Shown here: positions 1 through 7,731 of the stretch, one piece after another
Numbering within the stretch: position 1 is the stretch's first letter
How the letters are laid out: the number at the start of each line of letters is the position of its first letter
Origin: Shinella sp032095155
GTDB lineage: Bacteria; Pseudomonadota; Alphaproteobacteria; Rhizobiales; Rhizobiaceae
Direction of reading: 5' to 3'
Length of the DNA stretch: 64,000 nucleotides
Assembly: GCF_049199905.1 (NCBI RefSeq)
Contig: NZ_JBLZPK010000011.1
Span: 124,001 to 188,000, forward strand
Notes under the pieces: model-generated
The model's input: the letters and a program-made list of their open reading frames with translations, nothing else
Database searches by the model: none
Told to the model about the DNA's origin: nothing
Made by a program: the position numbers and the translations under genes

Positions 1-10
1 GAACCCACCC

Positions 11-130
11 CNNNNNNNNNNNNNNNNNNNNNNNNNNNNNNNNNNNNNNNNNNNNNNNNNNNNNNNNNNNNNNNNNNNNNNNNNNNNNNNNNNNNNNNNN
101 NNNNNNNNNNNNNNNNNNNNNNNNNNNNNN
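11..130. other. Assembly gap (120 N)
   Basis: Bases 11-130 are all N, flanked by C-rich sequence. Nothing can be said about content, and the ten bases to the left may not be contiguous with the rest. Confidence 0.99.
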
Positions 131-255
131 CCCCGACTCCGGCCGCCCTCCACTTCGTTCCGGCCCAAAGGGTGCGGTCCGATCGTCCCCGATCCTTTCG
201 ACAGCCATCGAGGTCGCGATGGACGCGACCCGAGCAACCCGAAAGGATCTCGAAA

Positions 256-567
256 ATGGCTATCATCGGCAACTTCTCCACCAACGGCAACGCAATCAGC
301 GGCGCAGTCCGCACCCTGACGGTCTCGATGAAGGCCCGCCTGGTTCCGATCGAGCGCACCTCCCGCGACGCTCCCGACTTCCGCGTGATGGCGGGCATGG
401 CCGAGGTCGGCGCAGGCTGGAACGCCACCTCCACCGACGGCGAACCCTACATCTCGGTCAAGCTCGACGACCCGAGCTTCAACGCCCCGATCAACGCGGC
501 CCTGTGGCCGAGCCAGACCGACGGCGACTACGACCTGGTCTGGAACCGCCCGAAGCGCGACGCCTGA
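256..567 (+). CDS. DUF736 family protein
   Basis: A 103-residue protein starting MAIIGNFSTNGN and ending in WNRPKRDA. The N-terminal MA.IG.F pattern, the central run around SVKLDDPSF and the C-terminal LVWNRP are the signature of DUF736, a small soluble family common on alphaproteobacterial plasmids and integrative elements. Its biochemical role is unknown. The ATG at 256 follows AAAGGATCTCGAAA, a usable ribosome site; an upstream in-frame ATG at 172 would add an Arg/Pro-rich extension unlike the family and was rejected. A 9-bp hairpin follows the stop by 8 bases, so it is probably monocistronic. The neighbouring repABC cassette fits a plasmid-backbone gene. Confidence 0.9.
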   Translation: MAIIGNFSTNGNAISGAVRTLTVSMKARLVPIERTSRDAPDFRVMAGMAEVGAGWNATSTDGEPYISVKLDDPSFNAPINAALWPSQTDGDYDLVWNRPKRDA

Positions 568-575
568 TCCCGAAA

Positions 576-597
576 GCCCCGCCTGCCAAGGTGGGGC
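576..597 (+). terminator. Hairpin after DUF736 gene
   Basis: GCCCCGCCT (576-584) pairs with AGGTGGGGC (589-597) across a GCCA loop, with one G-U pair. There is no T-run after it, so it may be a weak or factor-dependent terminator or an mRNA 3' stabiliser. Confidence 0.45.
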
Positions 598-883
598 GCT
601 CCCTCCATAGATGAAGCGGGAAACGGGCATCGAGCCCGCATCCCGCTTTCCGGGTGCCATACGGAGAGGAGAAGTCTGCTCAGTCCGTCCGAGGGTGCCA
701 TGGCGACAGCCAGGCCTCAAGGACGAGCGGTCCCCCCAAATTTCAGTCCCGTCCCTTGCGGGCCGCGCCAGAAATTCGGCTCCCCCACTCGCCGGGTCCG
801 CCGGTCGCGTTCCGCGATCCTTGACCCCCGCCTGCCACCATGACCGCGCGCGTCGTCTTTCACAAAACGTCAAGGAGACGACG
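598..883. other. Non-coding spacer
   Basis: About 290 bases between the DUF736 hairpin and the next small gene. An open frame crosses it (from 611) but its composition (RETGIEPASRFPG, many Arg and Pro) is typical of a chance GC-rich frame. No promoter or repeat could be recognised with confidence. Confidence 0.4.
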
Positions 884-1051
884 ATGACCTACGACCTCGA
901 CCGCACGATCCTCGAACTCGAAGCTGAAGCCCGCAACGCCGATCCGGCCGAGCGCCGCCAGATCGAGGCCGAACTCGGCCTGGCGCGGGCCGAACGGGAA
1001 ACGATCCTGGCCGAACAGAATGGCCGCATCAGCGCCGAGCCGCCCTTTTAA
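884..1051 (+). CDS. Small hypothetical plasmid protein
   Basis: A 55-residue protein (MTYDLDRTILELEAEARNAD...) with an excellent ribosome site, AAGGAG at 872-877. It is predicted to be almost entirely helical with alternating charged residues (ELEAEARN, ERRQIEAEL, ARAERETIL), suggesting a short amphipathic or coiled-coil helix. The ATG at 884 is chosen over a longer frame from 611 because of the Shine-Dalgarno sequence. I recognise no family. It precedes repA by about 270 bases on the same strand and could be a plasmid accessory gene. Confidence 0.6.
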   Translation: MTYDLDRTILELEAEARNADPAERRQIEAELGLARAERETILAEQNGRISAEPPF

Positions 1052-1125
1052 GGCAGGCCGTGCTCATCCCGCCGGGATAGGACCTGTCGCCTAAAGTTCT
1101 GCAAATAAAGCAGATTTCGTTAGTT

Positions 1126-1139
1126 TTGACGGCAGTCAA
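1126..1139. promoter_or_regulatory. Inverted repeat upstream of repA (candidate RepA/RepB site)
   Basis: TTGAC (1126-1130), GGCA, GTCAA (1135-1139) is a perfect 5-bp inverted repeat. A near copy, TTGACTGCCGTAAA, lies in the repA-repB gap at 2533-2546. Sites flanking repA and repB are expected for RepA autoregulation or RepB (centromere) binding in repABC cassettes. The sequence only approximates the published parS consensus GTTNNCNGCNNNNAAC, so the role is inference. Confidence 0.45.
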
Positions 1140-1271
1140 CGTAACGGTGCAAAACACTTCTCTCCCTATTCCTATGTCATCAGAATCGGCTTCATGTGCT
1201 CTCTCGCAATGGGCCAACATACGTTAACCTTTTGTTAACCCTATTTTCCTTGCCGGATTGCGAGAATCGGA

Positions 1272-1291
1272 GATAATGACGGCATATTATC
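1272..1291. promoter_or_regulatory. Inverted repeat in the repA leader
   Basis: GATAAT (1272-1277) and ATTATC (1286-1291) form a perfect inverted repeat around GACGGCAT. The core TGACGGCA is shared with the repeat at 1126-1139. It lies 25-45 bases upstream of repA, a good place for a repABC operator. A second palindrome, CGGTAA/TTACCG, sits at about 1297-1310 just before the start. Confidence 0.4.
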
Positions 1292-1330
1292 AAAATCGGT
1301 AATTTTACCGGCAGAATGGCCCGAGGCATC

Positions 1331-2527
1331 ATGAACGCGTTCAGTCCGCTCCCGTCTTTTGAGCTCGACGATAAAATTTTGAGGCAGGGTGCCGAAATCT
1401 CGCGCAAGCTCAATCAACTGCGCCTTGAGAACTTTCCGCCCTCCGCGAAGAAGACCCTCCGCCAGTTTTCGGTAGCGGAAGTGGCGCACTATCTCGGTGT
1501 CACTCCGAGCAATCTGAAACGCTTGTATCTTGATCGCAAGGGGCCGATTCCGACCACCATGTCTGGGAACCGGAAATTCTACACGGCCGAGCAGATGTGG
1601 GAGCTACGGCACTACCTCGCTGAAACCGGGAAGAGCGAGGCTAAGAAATACGTCCCGCAGCGAAAACCCGGCGACAAGCTTCAAGTAATTGCCGTCGTTA
1701 ACTTCAAAGGCGGCTCGGGCAAGACGACCACGGCCGCCCATCTTGCGCAACACTTGGCTCTCACAGGTCATCGCGTCCTCGCAATCGATCTCGATCCGCA
1801 AGCTTCGCTTTCGGCTCTTCACGGCTTTCAACCGGAGCTGGATGAGAACCCATCGCTCTACGATACGATCCGCTACGACGATCAGCGGAAGCCCATCGCG
1901 GATATCATTCTGCAGACCAACTTCCCCGGCCTCGACATCATCCCGGCCAATTTGGAACTGCAAGAATACGAGTACGACACCCCGCTCGCCATGCAGGCAG
2001 GCAGCGAAGGCAAGCGGTTCTTCACCCGCCTCGGCAAAGCCCTCTTGGATGTCAATGACCGCTACGATGTCGTGATCATCGACTGCCCGCCGCAGCTTGG
2101 CTATCTTTCCTTGACTGCGTTAACGGCCTCGACGTCGGTCCTGATCACGGTTCACCCGCAGATGCTCGACCTGATGAGCATGTCGCAGTTCCTGCTCATG
2201 CTCGGCAACATCACGAAGACGATCAAACAGGCTGGCGCAGACGTCCGCTTGGACTGGCTCCGCTATTTGATCACCCGCTTCGAGCCGCAGGACGTCCCGC
2301 AGGTGCAGATGGTCGGCTTCATGCAGTCGATGCTTGCGGAGGAAATTCTGAAGACGCCGATGCTTAAAACCACAGCGATCTCTGACGCGGGCCTGACTAA
2401 GCGCAGCCTGTATGAATTGGACCGCTCGAACTTCAACAGGGACACCTACGACCGCGCCATAGAATGCATGGACGGCGTGAATTTCGAGATCCAAGGCCTG
2501 ATCCATCGGGCATGGGGGAGGATGTGA
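1331..2527 (+). CDS. repA: Plasmid partitioning protein RepA (ParA family)
   Basis: Deviant-Walker ParA ATPase of the repABC type, partner of RepB in plasmid segregation and autorepressor of the operon. Counting from the upstream ATG at 1316 there is an N-terminal MerR/HTH-like region (about residues 50-110, FSVAEVAHYLGVTPSNLKRL), a Walker A motif KGGSGKTT at 131-138, the A' motif DLDPQASLS, and Walker B VVIIDCPPQLG. Length (about 400 aa) is standard. Two starts are possible: ATG 1316 has no Shine-Dalgarno, ATG 1331 follows CGAGGCATC and is preferred. It is first in repA-repB-repC, with a 75-base gap to repB that contains a repeat like the one upstream of repA. Confidence in family is very high; the start is less certain. 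Confidence 0.96.
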   Translation: MNAFSPLPSFELDDKILRQGAEISRKLNQLRLENFPPSAKKTLRQFSVAEVAHYLGVTPSNLKRLYLDRKGPIPTTMSGNRKFYTAEQMWELRHYLAETGKSEAKKYVPQRKPGDKLQVIAVVNFKGGSGKTTTAAHLAQHLALTGHRVLAIDLDPQASLSALHGFQPELDENPSLYDTIRYDDQRKPIADIILQTNFPGLDIIPANLELQEYEYDTPLAMQAGSEGKRFFTRLGKALLDVNDRYDVVIIDCPPQLGYLSLTALTASTSVLITVHPQMLDLMSMSQFLLMLGNITKTIKQAGADVRLDWLRYLITRFEPQDVPQVQMVGFMQSMLAEEILKTPMLKTTAISDAGLTKRSLYELDRSNFNRDTYDRAIECMDGVNFEIQGLIHRAWGRM

Positions 2528-2532
2528 TGGTT

Positions 2533-2546
2533 TTGACTGCCGTAAA
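2533..2546. promoter_or_regulatory. Imperfect inverted repeat between repA and repB
   Basis: TTGAC, TGCC, GTAAA: a copy, with one mismatch in the arm, of the element at 1126-1139 read on the other strand. Position in the repA-repB gap matches where parS-like sites are found in some repABC plasmids. Confidence 0.4.
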
Positions 2547-2602
2547 AATCTACTTTCAGCCCAAGACTATCAACCATTTAACTCAATTTCGAGGATAGCG
2601 AT

Positions 2603-3583
2603 ATGGCTCGGAAAAACCCCTTCATGAACATCATGGGCGACGCAGCGCCCGATGACGACAAGGCAATCCTTCAGTACACGAACAAGGGAGCTTCTAAGTC
2701 GCTCATCCACTCTCTCGACGAATTGGCCGCGCAAGCGGATAGGTTGCTCGAAGGGGAGGCGGTGGTCGATCTCGCCCCCGAGATCATCGACGGCTCATTC
2801 GTTCGCGACCGTCTCGAAGATGACGAGCAAGACTTCGAAGAGCTCGTCACGGCAATTCGGGATCGGGGACAGGACACGCCGATCTTGGTCCGGCCGCACC
2901 CGACGACCACGGGCCGCTACATGGTGGTCTTCGGCCACCGCCGACTACGGGCGGCCAAGGCACTTGGTCGGAAGGTCCGAGCGGTCGTGAAAGACCTCAA
3001 GGACAGTGATCACCTGGTTGCGCAGGGCCAAGAGAACTCCGCGCGGGCCAACCTGTCGTTTCTCGAGAAGGCACTATTCGCCGCCGAGATTGCCCGCCGC
3101 CAGTTCGATGGCGACAATGCGATTGCGCTTTCCGCTCTCTCCATCGATCGGGCGACCTTCTCGAAAATGCTGGCCGTGGCGACCATACCTAAGCACGTCC
3201 TCGATGTCGTCGGCGCGGCTAAGGGCATCGGGCGCGACCGTTGGTATGAGCTGAAGAACCTCTTGGAGAAGCCTTCGTCGCTCGAACAGGCGTCAGCCTT
3301 CATCCAGTCCGAAGGCTTTAAGGCAAAAGCCGGGGACGACCGATTCAATTCGCTTCTGGCTTTCGTGAAGAGCCTTGGGAAACAGTCCCGGCCGAAAACC
3401 GCCAAGACCAAGAAGTGGGCGTCGGATGACAAGGCCGTGTCGGCCGATATTCGGAACGACGGCAAGACATACACCTTCGCTCTTAAGGCAAAGGATGCAG
3501 GAGGCTTTGGCGATTACATCGCAGAGAACCTTGCCGACTTGTATCAGGCCTACCGGAGCAAACAGGATCAACAAGGAGTGTAG
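2603..3583 (+). CDS. repB: Plasmid partitioning protein RepB (ParB family)
   Basis: A 326-residue centromere-binding protein of repABC plasmids. The ParB/Sulfiredoxin-like N-terminal domain is visible around residues 55-140 (LRQ-type region DRGQDTPILVRPHP and the box FGHRRLRAAKALG), followed by an HTH region (ENSARANLSFLEKALFAAEI and LSIDRATFSKMLAVA) and a C-terminal dimerisation region. It binds parS-like palindromes and stimulates the RepA ATPase to move plasmid copies apart. The ATG follows TCGAGGATAGCGAT. It is second in the operon, 75 bases after repA and 158 bases before repC, with the ctRNA in that gap. Confidence 0.96.
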   Translation: MARKNPFMNIMGDAAPDDDKAILQYTNKGASKSLIHSLDELAAQADRLLEGEAVVDLAPEIIDGSFVRDRLEDDEQDFEELVTAIRDRGQDTPILVRPHPTTTGRYMVVFGHRRLRAAKALGRKVRAVVKDLKDSDHLVAQGQENSARANLSFLEKALFAAEIARRQFDGDNAIALSALSIDRATFSKMLAVATIPKHVLDVVGAAKGIGRDRWYELKNLLEKPSSLEQASAFIQSEGFKAKAGDDRFNSLLAFVKSLGKQSRPKTAKTKKWASDDKAVSADIRNDGKTYTFALKAKDAGGFGDYIAENLADLYQAYRSKQDQQGV

Positions 3584-3591
3584 CCCGCAAA

Positions 3592-3646
3592 AGAAAAAGG
3601 CCCCCCAAACGTTTCCGTCGTGGAAGCCTTCCTCAGATTTCTAGCA
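3592..3646 (-). ncRNA. Antisense ctRNA (incompatibility RNA) between repB and repC
   Basis: In repABC plasmids a small antisense RNA encoded opposite the repB-repC gap represses repC. Here the minus strand has a strong promoter (-10 at 3653-3658), then about 55 bases ending in a GC-rich stem (AGGCTTCC with GGGGGCCT, two G-U pairs) and the T-tract complementary to AAAAGAAAAAGG (3589-3600). This is a typical Rho-independent end. Ends are estimates; the transcript would start about 7 bases past the -10 box. It overlaps the repC leader, so duplexing would lock the leader in a repressed fold. Confidence 0.75.
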
Positions 3647-3652
3647 AGATCG

Positions 3653-3681
3653 AGAATCGCATTTCCACGAATCCCAGTCAA
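3653..3681 (-). promoter_or_regulatory. Promoter of the ctRNA
   Basis: On the minus strand TTGACT (plus bases 3676-3681) and GATTCT (3653-3658) are separated by exactly 17 bases, a near-consensus sigma-70 promoter pointing into the ctRNA and away from repC. Confidence 0.7.
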
Positions 3682-3741
3682 GAGTCTTTGGCACCGTTTT
3701 GGTGAGCGGATTTCTTTTGCCTAAACATAGGTGAGAGAACC

Positions 3742-5052
3742 ATGGAGAATGCGTACGTTACGACGCCCTTTGGGCGGCGGGCGATGTCGCTCGGCATGTT
3801 GGCAAGCCAACAGATTGCCGAAAACATCGAGCCCGGAATTTCGCGAAACAAGTGGAAGCTGTTCAGGGCGATTTGCGAAGCACGGCCATCGCTGGGGGTG
3901 ACGGATCGCGCTCTGACCGTCCTCGACGCGCTGCTGACCTTTTATCCAGCCGACGAGCTATCCGAGGAGCGCGGCCTGATCGTCTTCCCGTCGAATGCCC
4001 AGCTGTCGATCCGCGCAAGAGGGATGACCCCCGCGACGTTACGGCGGCACTTGGCCGGGCTCGTGGACGCCGGATTGATCCTGAGGAAGGACAGCGCCAA
4101 CGGAAAGCGTTACGCGCGCCGGGGGAGGGCAGGGGAGGTCGAGGAGGCCTTCGGTTTCTCGCTTGCCCCACTGCTGGCAAGGGCGGCCGAGATCGAGGCC
4201 TTGGCGGCCCTTGCAGTAGCCGGCCGCGAGCAGCTGCGGATCACCAAGCAGCGCCTGACGATTTGCCGTCGTGACATTGCCAAGCTGATCGCCGCAGCGA
4301 TCGGCGAGGGGGTTAGGGGCGAATGGGAGAGGATTTCGCTCATGTTCCGCGAGATGGTCGGCCGACTTCCTCGGACGCCAGGTATTGCAGAGTTGGCTTC
4401 CGCGCTCGAAGAGATGGAGATGCTGCGCGAGGAGATCGTCAACCAGCTGGATGCAAACACGAAAACACGAAAAATCGACTCCAATGAGTCTCAAATTGAG
4501 CGCCACAAACAGAATTCAAATCCGGATCTCAATCATGAATCTGAACCGGGCTTCGAAACGAAGCTTGGGGCAAACTCGGCGGATACCATCGGGCGGCAGG
4601 GTGTGCCGATGACAGACGACAGGGATATCTCGAATTCCGCCGGCGGCGGTGCAGACGAGCAACGCCAGAGACGGAAGGCATCGACCTCTTCTGAGAACGG
4701 CCCGTTAAAATCGTTCCCACTTGGACTGGTCCTGAAGGCTTGCCCGGATATTGCCGACTATGCCCCCGGTGGCAAGATTGCCAACTGGCGCGACCTCATG
4801 TCGGCCGCCGTCGTCGTCAGATCGATGCTCGGCGTTAGCCCGTCGGCATACGAGGCCGCATGCGTGGCCATGGGACCGGAGAACGCGGCGACCGTCATCG
4901 CCTGCATCCTCGAAAGGGGAGGGCATATCAACTCGGCGGGCGGTTACCTCCGCGATCTCACGCGGCGGACCGAGGCCGGGGAGTTCGCAATCGGTCCCAT
5001 GCTCATGGCGCTTGTTCGAGCCAACAGTTCCGTCAACCGTAAGGCGGGTTGA
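3742..5052 (+). CDS. repC: Replication initiator RepC
   Basis: A 436-residue initiator of repABC replicons, the only protein needed for replication of these plasmids; it acts on an origin inside its own gene. The N-terminal half (TTPFGRRAMSLGMLASQQ, NKWKLFRAICEAR, SIRARGMTPATLRRHLAGLVDAGLI) has the winged-helix pattern of the family. The middle (about residues 235-310) is low-complexity and A+T-rich in DNA, corresponding to the origin. The C-terminal part (LVLKACPDIADYA... AAVVVRSMLGVSPSAYEAA... GHINSAGGYLRDLTRR) is the conserved RepC C-terminal domain. Ribosome site GAGAG just before ATG 3742. Its expression is held down by the ctRNA. Confidence 0.97.
   Translation: MENAYVTTPFGRRAMSLGMLASQQIAENIEPGISRNKWKLFRAICEARPSLGVTDRALTVLDALLTFYPADELSEERGLIVFPSNAQLSIRARGMTPATLRRHLAGLVDAGLILRKDSANGKRYARRGRAGEVEEAFGFSLAPLLARAAEIEALAALAVAGREQLRITKQRLTICRRDIAKLIAAAIGEGVRGEWERISLMFREMVGRLPRTPGIAELASALEEMEMLREEIVNQLDANTKTRKIDSNESQIERHKQNSNPDLNHESEPGFETKLGANSADTIGRQGVPMTDDRDISNSAGGGADEQRQRRKASTSSENGPLKSFPLGLVLKACPDIADYAPGGKIANWRDLMSAAVVVRSMLGVSPSAYEAACVAMGPENAATVIACILERGGHINSAGGYLRDLTRRTEAGEFAIGPMLMALVRANSSVNRKAG
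4447..4565. other. Putative origin of replication (oriV) inside repC
   Basis: This stretch is visibly richer in A+T than the rest of repC (for example ACACGAAAACACGAAAAATC, with a tandem ACACGAAAA repeat) and encodes the non-conserved linker of RepC. In repABC plasmids the origin has been mapped to such an A+T-rich block within repC, so this is the best candidate here. The exact limits are inferred. Confidence 0.55.
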
Positions 5053-5122
5053 GAGGGCTTGTTAAACCAAGGCGTTCGGGCCAAATCTTGTCGATAAAAC
5101 CGGGATCTTATGCAGGGCGGAC

Positions 5123-5539
5123 ATGACGCACACGACTTCCGACGGAGAAAACGCGAGGGCATTCCTCGAGAGCCTGAGACGGGGCGACCTGTCGGCGCTG
5201 CTTCTGCATGCCCAGATAGACATCGGTGTAACAAGCGAAGGCTACCTGGGAAATCGCATCGTCGTCGTTGTTCGCGCCCCTCAACCGTTTGCCGAGGCGT
5301 TGGATAAGCTCGCGCCTCACGACCGGAAGCGTATTGCCGAGGCGGCTCTAAGCAATCGGTCTTATGATGCGATGCCCGCGTCGGATATCAAAGTTAAAGC
5401 AGTCGGGGAGACGATGAGCGGTCCTGCGACCATTCTGCCCGATCTCATCATCCATCGGGAAATGATGGTTGCTGTCGCGACGGGCAAACAGCAGATTCAG
5501 GAAGTTGACGATCACTACGTCGCTCGGAAGCTCCGATAG
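5123..5539 (+). CDS. Hypothetical protein
   Basis: A 138-residue soluble protein (MTHTTSDGENARAFLESLRRGDLSALLLHAQIDIGV...) encoded 70 bases after repC. It has alternating hydrophobic strands and helices (NRIVVVVRAP, ILPDLIIHREMMVAVATG) but no motif I can name. GGGCGGAC before the ATG is a weak ribosome site. Codon use resembles the neighbouring plasmid genes, so I consider it real. A role in plasmid maintenance is possible only by position. Confidence 0.6.
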   Translation: MTHTTSDGENARAFLESLRRGDLSALLLHAQIDIGVTSEGYLGNRIVVVVRAPQPFAEALDKLAPHDRKRIAEAALSNRSYDAMPASDIKVKAVGETMSGPATILPDLIIHREMMVAVATGKQQIQEVDDHYVARKLR

Positions 5540-5626
5540 ACCGAAGGCTGTGCCGCCGCTGGCATCAAATACGATAACCCACACCTATCTCCGTGGGACT
5601 GGTTCCATTTTTGGAAGGCGCAGGGC

Positions 5627-6136
5627 ATGGATTCCTATGCCGAGCGCCGGAATTACGTTCGACAGCTTTTCAACGCCCCCGTGCTGTCTGCTGTCGGACG
5701 AGTTCACAACCCCAGCCCTGTGGCCGAACGCGAGCCGACAGGGTGGGAGCGCGTGGACCGATCAATGGGCAAGGCGAAGGCGCAGTTCAACGCCGCTTCC
5801 ACGGTTGAGGAATGGCAGACCGTTGGTCTACTGGGGCGCGAAATCCTGATCAGTCTTGGTCAGGCCGTATACGATCCTGATGTCCACGGCGATACCGACA
5901 TGGACGGCAAAAAGATCGGCTCGACGGATGCCCGCAGGCAGCTCTTCGCTTGGCTTCATCATCAAATGCCCGGTGGCGACAACAAGGAAATCCGCGCCCA
6001 CATCAAGGCAGCAATCGATCTTGCGGTCCACCTTCAGCACCGCCCGACTGCCACACGTCAGCTCGCCGCGTTGTGTCTCGAGGCGACTTCTTCAGCGGTG
6101 AGCGTGGTGGCGATCATTGCGGGGAGGCCTGCGTAG
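5627..6136 (+). CDS. Hypothetical protein, helical
   Basis: A 169-residue protein (MDSYAERRNYVRQLFNAPVLSAVGRVHNPSP...). The first part describes an Asn-Pro/Arg-rich segment, and the rest is mostly helical (EEWQTVGLLGREILISLGQAVYD; TDARRQLFAWLHHQMPG; EIRAHIKAAIDLAVHLQH), ending with a hydrophobic, Ala-rich helix. The run of helices recalls proteins annotated as abortive-infection or HEPN-like, but the family's RX4-6H motif is not convincing, so no function is assigned. AAGGCG precedes the ATG. It converges with the minus-strand RHH gene 46 bases downstream. Confidence 0.6.
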   Translation: MDSYAERRNYVRQLFNAPVLSAVGRVHNPSPVAEREPTGWERVDRSMGKAKAQFNAASTVEEWQTVGLLGREILISLGQAVYDPDVHGDTDMDGKKIGSTDARRQLFAWLHHQMPGGDNKEIRAHIKAAIDLAVHLQHRPTATRQLAALCLEATSSAVSVVAIIAGRPA

Positions 6137-6182
6137 GGCAGGGGCGAGAACGGAAGCGCGTGATGGCCCTCCCTTTCCCCGC

Positions 6183-6563
6183 TCAGGAAATATCGGGGAT
6201 CCGCTCGGCGATTTTTCCGAGATAGTCGTCGATCGCCTCCTCGATGTAGGAGTTGAACTTCCGCCGCTCGATCGCGGCGAGGATCTTCAGCTTCTTGTGG
6301 ACCTCGGCGCGGATATGGATGCCGGTCGTGACTTTTTCCGTGTCACGGAAGCGTTTGCCGGCGATCGGGTCGCGGCTTTCGCCCTTGGCCACCATGTCGC
6401 GGAGCTGGCCGCGCGCCAATGGCAGCTTCGCTGATGGCGCGGACGCCTGGTCGTCGTCAGTGGATTTTGCGGGAGGCACCATCTTTTCGCGAACCGACGG
6501 GCGGTCGCGGCCTGTGGAGATAAGTCCGAGGACGAGGTTCTTGCTGTCTGCGCCCTCGCTCAT
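6183..6563 (-). CDS. Ribbon-helix-helix protein next to ParA-like ATPase (VirC2/ParG-like position)
   Basis: A 126-residue protein with a disordered, basic N-terminus and a C-terminal ribbon-helix-helix-like domain (about residues 75-120: KVTTGIHIRAEVHKKLKILAA..RKFNSYIEEAIDDYLG). RHH proteins bind DNA as dimers at short direct or inverted repeats. Its ATG overlaps the stop of the upstream ParA-like gene by four bases, so the two are translationally coupled. By analogy with ParA-ParG or VirC1-VirC2, it is likely the DNA-binding partner of the ATPase, and the repeats at 7309-7502 are its likely target. That target is inference from position. Confidence 0.7.
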   Translation of the reverse strand: MSEGADSKNLVLGLISTGRDRPSVREKMVPPAKSTDDDQASAPSAKLPLARGQLRDMVAKGESRDPIAGKRFRDTEKVTTGIHIRAEVHKKLKILAAIERRKFNSYIEEAIDDYLGKIAERIPDIS

Positions 6564-7243
6564 TGCTTTGCCTCACTGGCCTTCGACCGATAGAGGGCGA
6601 GCAGCTCGCCAAGGAGCGTTTCCATTTCGGCGATCGCCTTCGGATCAGGCTTTGCTGATGTCTGGAGCGTGCCGGCGGCGCCAATCGATTGATAGGACGC
6701 GCGCCGTGCGATCGGATGGCTGGCGAGAGCGACACCGCTTTCGCGCAAAATTTCCCGGAGCGGCTCATGCGCCTTAGCGCGGCCGGTCACCAGATCGTGC
6801 TGGTTGATGACGATCATCGTCGGGAGCTCGCGCTTCTGATCCTCCTCGACCACCGGAACATGATTCAGCGCCAGCTGCATGCCGGCAACGACGTCGTCCT
6901 GGGTCGTCTGCAGCGGGATCAGGACGATGTCGGCACAGTAGAGGCCAGCGAAGAGGTTTTCGTTGGTCGTGCCCTCGACATCAACGAAGACGATTTTGCC
7001 CTCCTGCTGGTGTTGGAGAGCGAGCTTGTAGATCTGGTTGGGATCGAGGCAGCTTTCGGCCTCCAGCCGGTCGGGCCAGACGTGCATCTGCTTCGACATC
7101 GTGACCCAGCGCATCGTATTGGCGCGGCTGTCCGCATCGATCAGGAACACGTCGTTACCGGCATGGGCGGCCGTGCCGGAGAGAGCGCGGACGAGAGTGG
7201 TCTTGCCGGTTCCGCCCTTCGGGTTGGCGATGGTGACGATCAT
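6560..7243 (-). CDS. ParA-like ATPase (VirC1-like)
   Basis: A 227-residue ParA/MinD family ATPase. The deviant Walker A is at the very N-terminus (IANPKGGTGKTTLVRAL), followed by the A' motif FLIDADSRANTMRW and Walker B IVFVDVEGTTN. The short length without an N-terminal HTH is like VirC1 and orphan ParA proteins rather than RepA. ATG 7243 is preferred because AAGGAG lies 7 bases upstream; a longer frame to 7306 lacks a ribosome site. It is transcribed away from the predicted oriT and coupled to an RHH gene. VirC1 recruits the VirD2 relaxase complex to the border, and an equivalent job for the plasmid relaxosome is plausible here; ordinary partition is the alternative. Confidence 0.8.
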   Translation of the reverse strand: MIVTIANPKGGTGKTTLVRALSGTAAHAGNDVFLIDADSRANTMRWVTMSKQMHVWPDRLEAESCLDPNQIYKLALQHQQEGKIVFVDVEGTTNENLFAGLYCADIVLIPLQTTQDDVVAGMQLALNHVPVVEEDQKRELPTMIVINQHDLVTGRAKAHEPLREILRESGVALASHPIARRASYQSIGAAGTLQTSAKPDPKAIAEMETLLGELLALYRSKASEAKQ

Positions 7244-7308
7244 ATTGGCTCCTTCATTCTGCAAATAAACTATAGTTATTTCCTCGCCCCTCTTTTCGCA
7301 ATGCATTC

Positions 7309-7502
7309 GTTGCCCATTGCTCGTTCACCGTTGATGATTGTCGATTGATGATTGACCGCCGACAACGGGCAATGACCAACGGGCAATTGCCAATTGCCCG
7401 TTGGTAGTGAGCAATAACAACGCGGTTAACTGTCAGTGGTTAATGGGTAATTGGTGATTGCCAGTGATATTGCTGGCAATGGTCGCACGAACAATGGGCA
7501 AC
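7309..7502. repeat. Cluster of CAAYGGGCAAY repeats, direct and inverted
   Basis: Five exact copies of CAAYGGGCAAY lie here: plus orientation at 7363-7373, 7377-7387 and 7492-7502, minus orientation at 7309-7319 and 7393-7403; a degenerate copy is at 7441-7451. The copies at 7377 and 7393 form a perfect 14-bp inverted repeat around one base (7376-7404). A separate perfect 8-bp repeat ATTGCCAG/CTGGCAAT is at 7457-7464/7473-7480, and TTAAC/GTTAA near 7425-7440. The region is non-coding and lies between the ParA/RHH operon and the relaxase genes, so it is a candidate binding array for the RHH protein or part of oriT. Confidence 0.8.
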
Positions 7503-7611
7503 TGTTAACGGGATCGGGTGGCGTTGGAGGTGAGACCTTGTAGCGGGAGCTTGGGCGAGGCAGTTTGTGTTGCGATGATGGAACTAGAATAAAATATAGT
7601 GTAGTTTTAGG

Positions 7612-7640
7612 TGGCAGGATAGTCAGGTTTGTGGTACAAA
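7612..7640 (-). other. Predicted oriT nic region (T-DNA-border-like)
   Basis: TGGCAGGATA (7612-7621) is identical to the first ten bases of Agrobacterium T-DNA borders, and GTGGTACAAAC nearby (7631-7641) resembles the border's GTGGTGTAAAC. On the minus strand this reads TATCCTG|CCA, the nic consensus of MOBP/VirD2-type relaxases, predicting cleavage between 7615 and 7614. It lies about 90 bases upstream of mobC and 470 upstream of the VirD2-like relaxase gene. This is a by-eye match; the relaxase type and location make it likely. Confidence 0.7.
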
Positions 7641-7731
7641 CTCGACGTCGTCCCGCCTCTGGCAGGCCTCAGGTTCGCGCCGGTGGCGCTCTGGGGTCGC
7701 CTCCGGCAACCTGGCAAGAGGAAGGAAAGCG

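Noticed and set aside
611..883. Extended reading frame upstream of the small gene at 884
   Set aside because: No ribosome site, chance GC-rich composition; AAGGAG before ATG 884 decides the start.
7300..7510. CRISPR-like array of spaced repeats
   Set aside because: Repeat units are 11 bp in both orientations with variable spacing and no cas genes; better explained as protein-binding or oriT repeats.
7600..7650. A true T-DNA border
   Set aside because: No second border, no oncogenes or opine genes; a nic site for the adjacent relaxase explains it.
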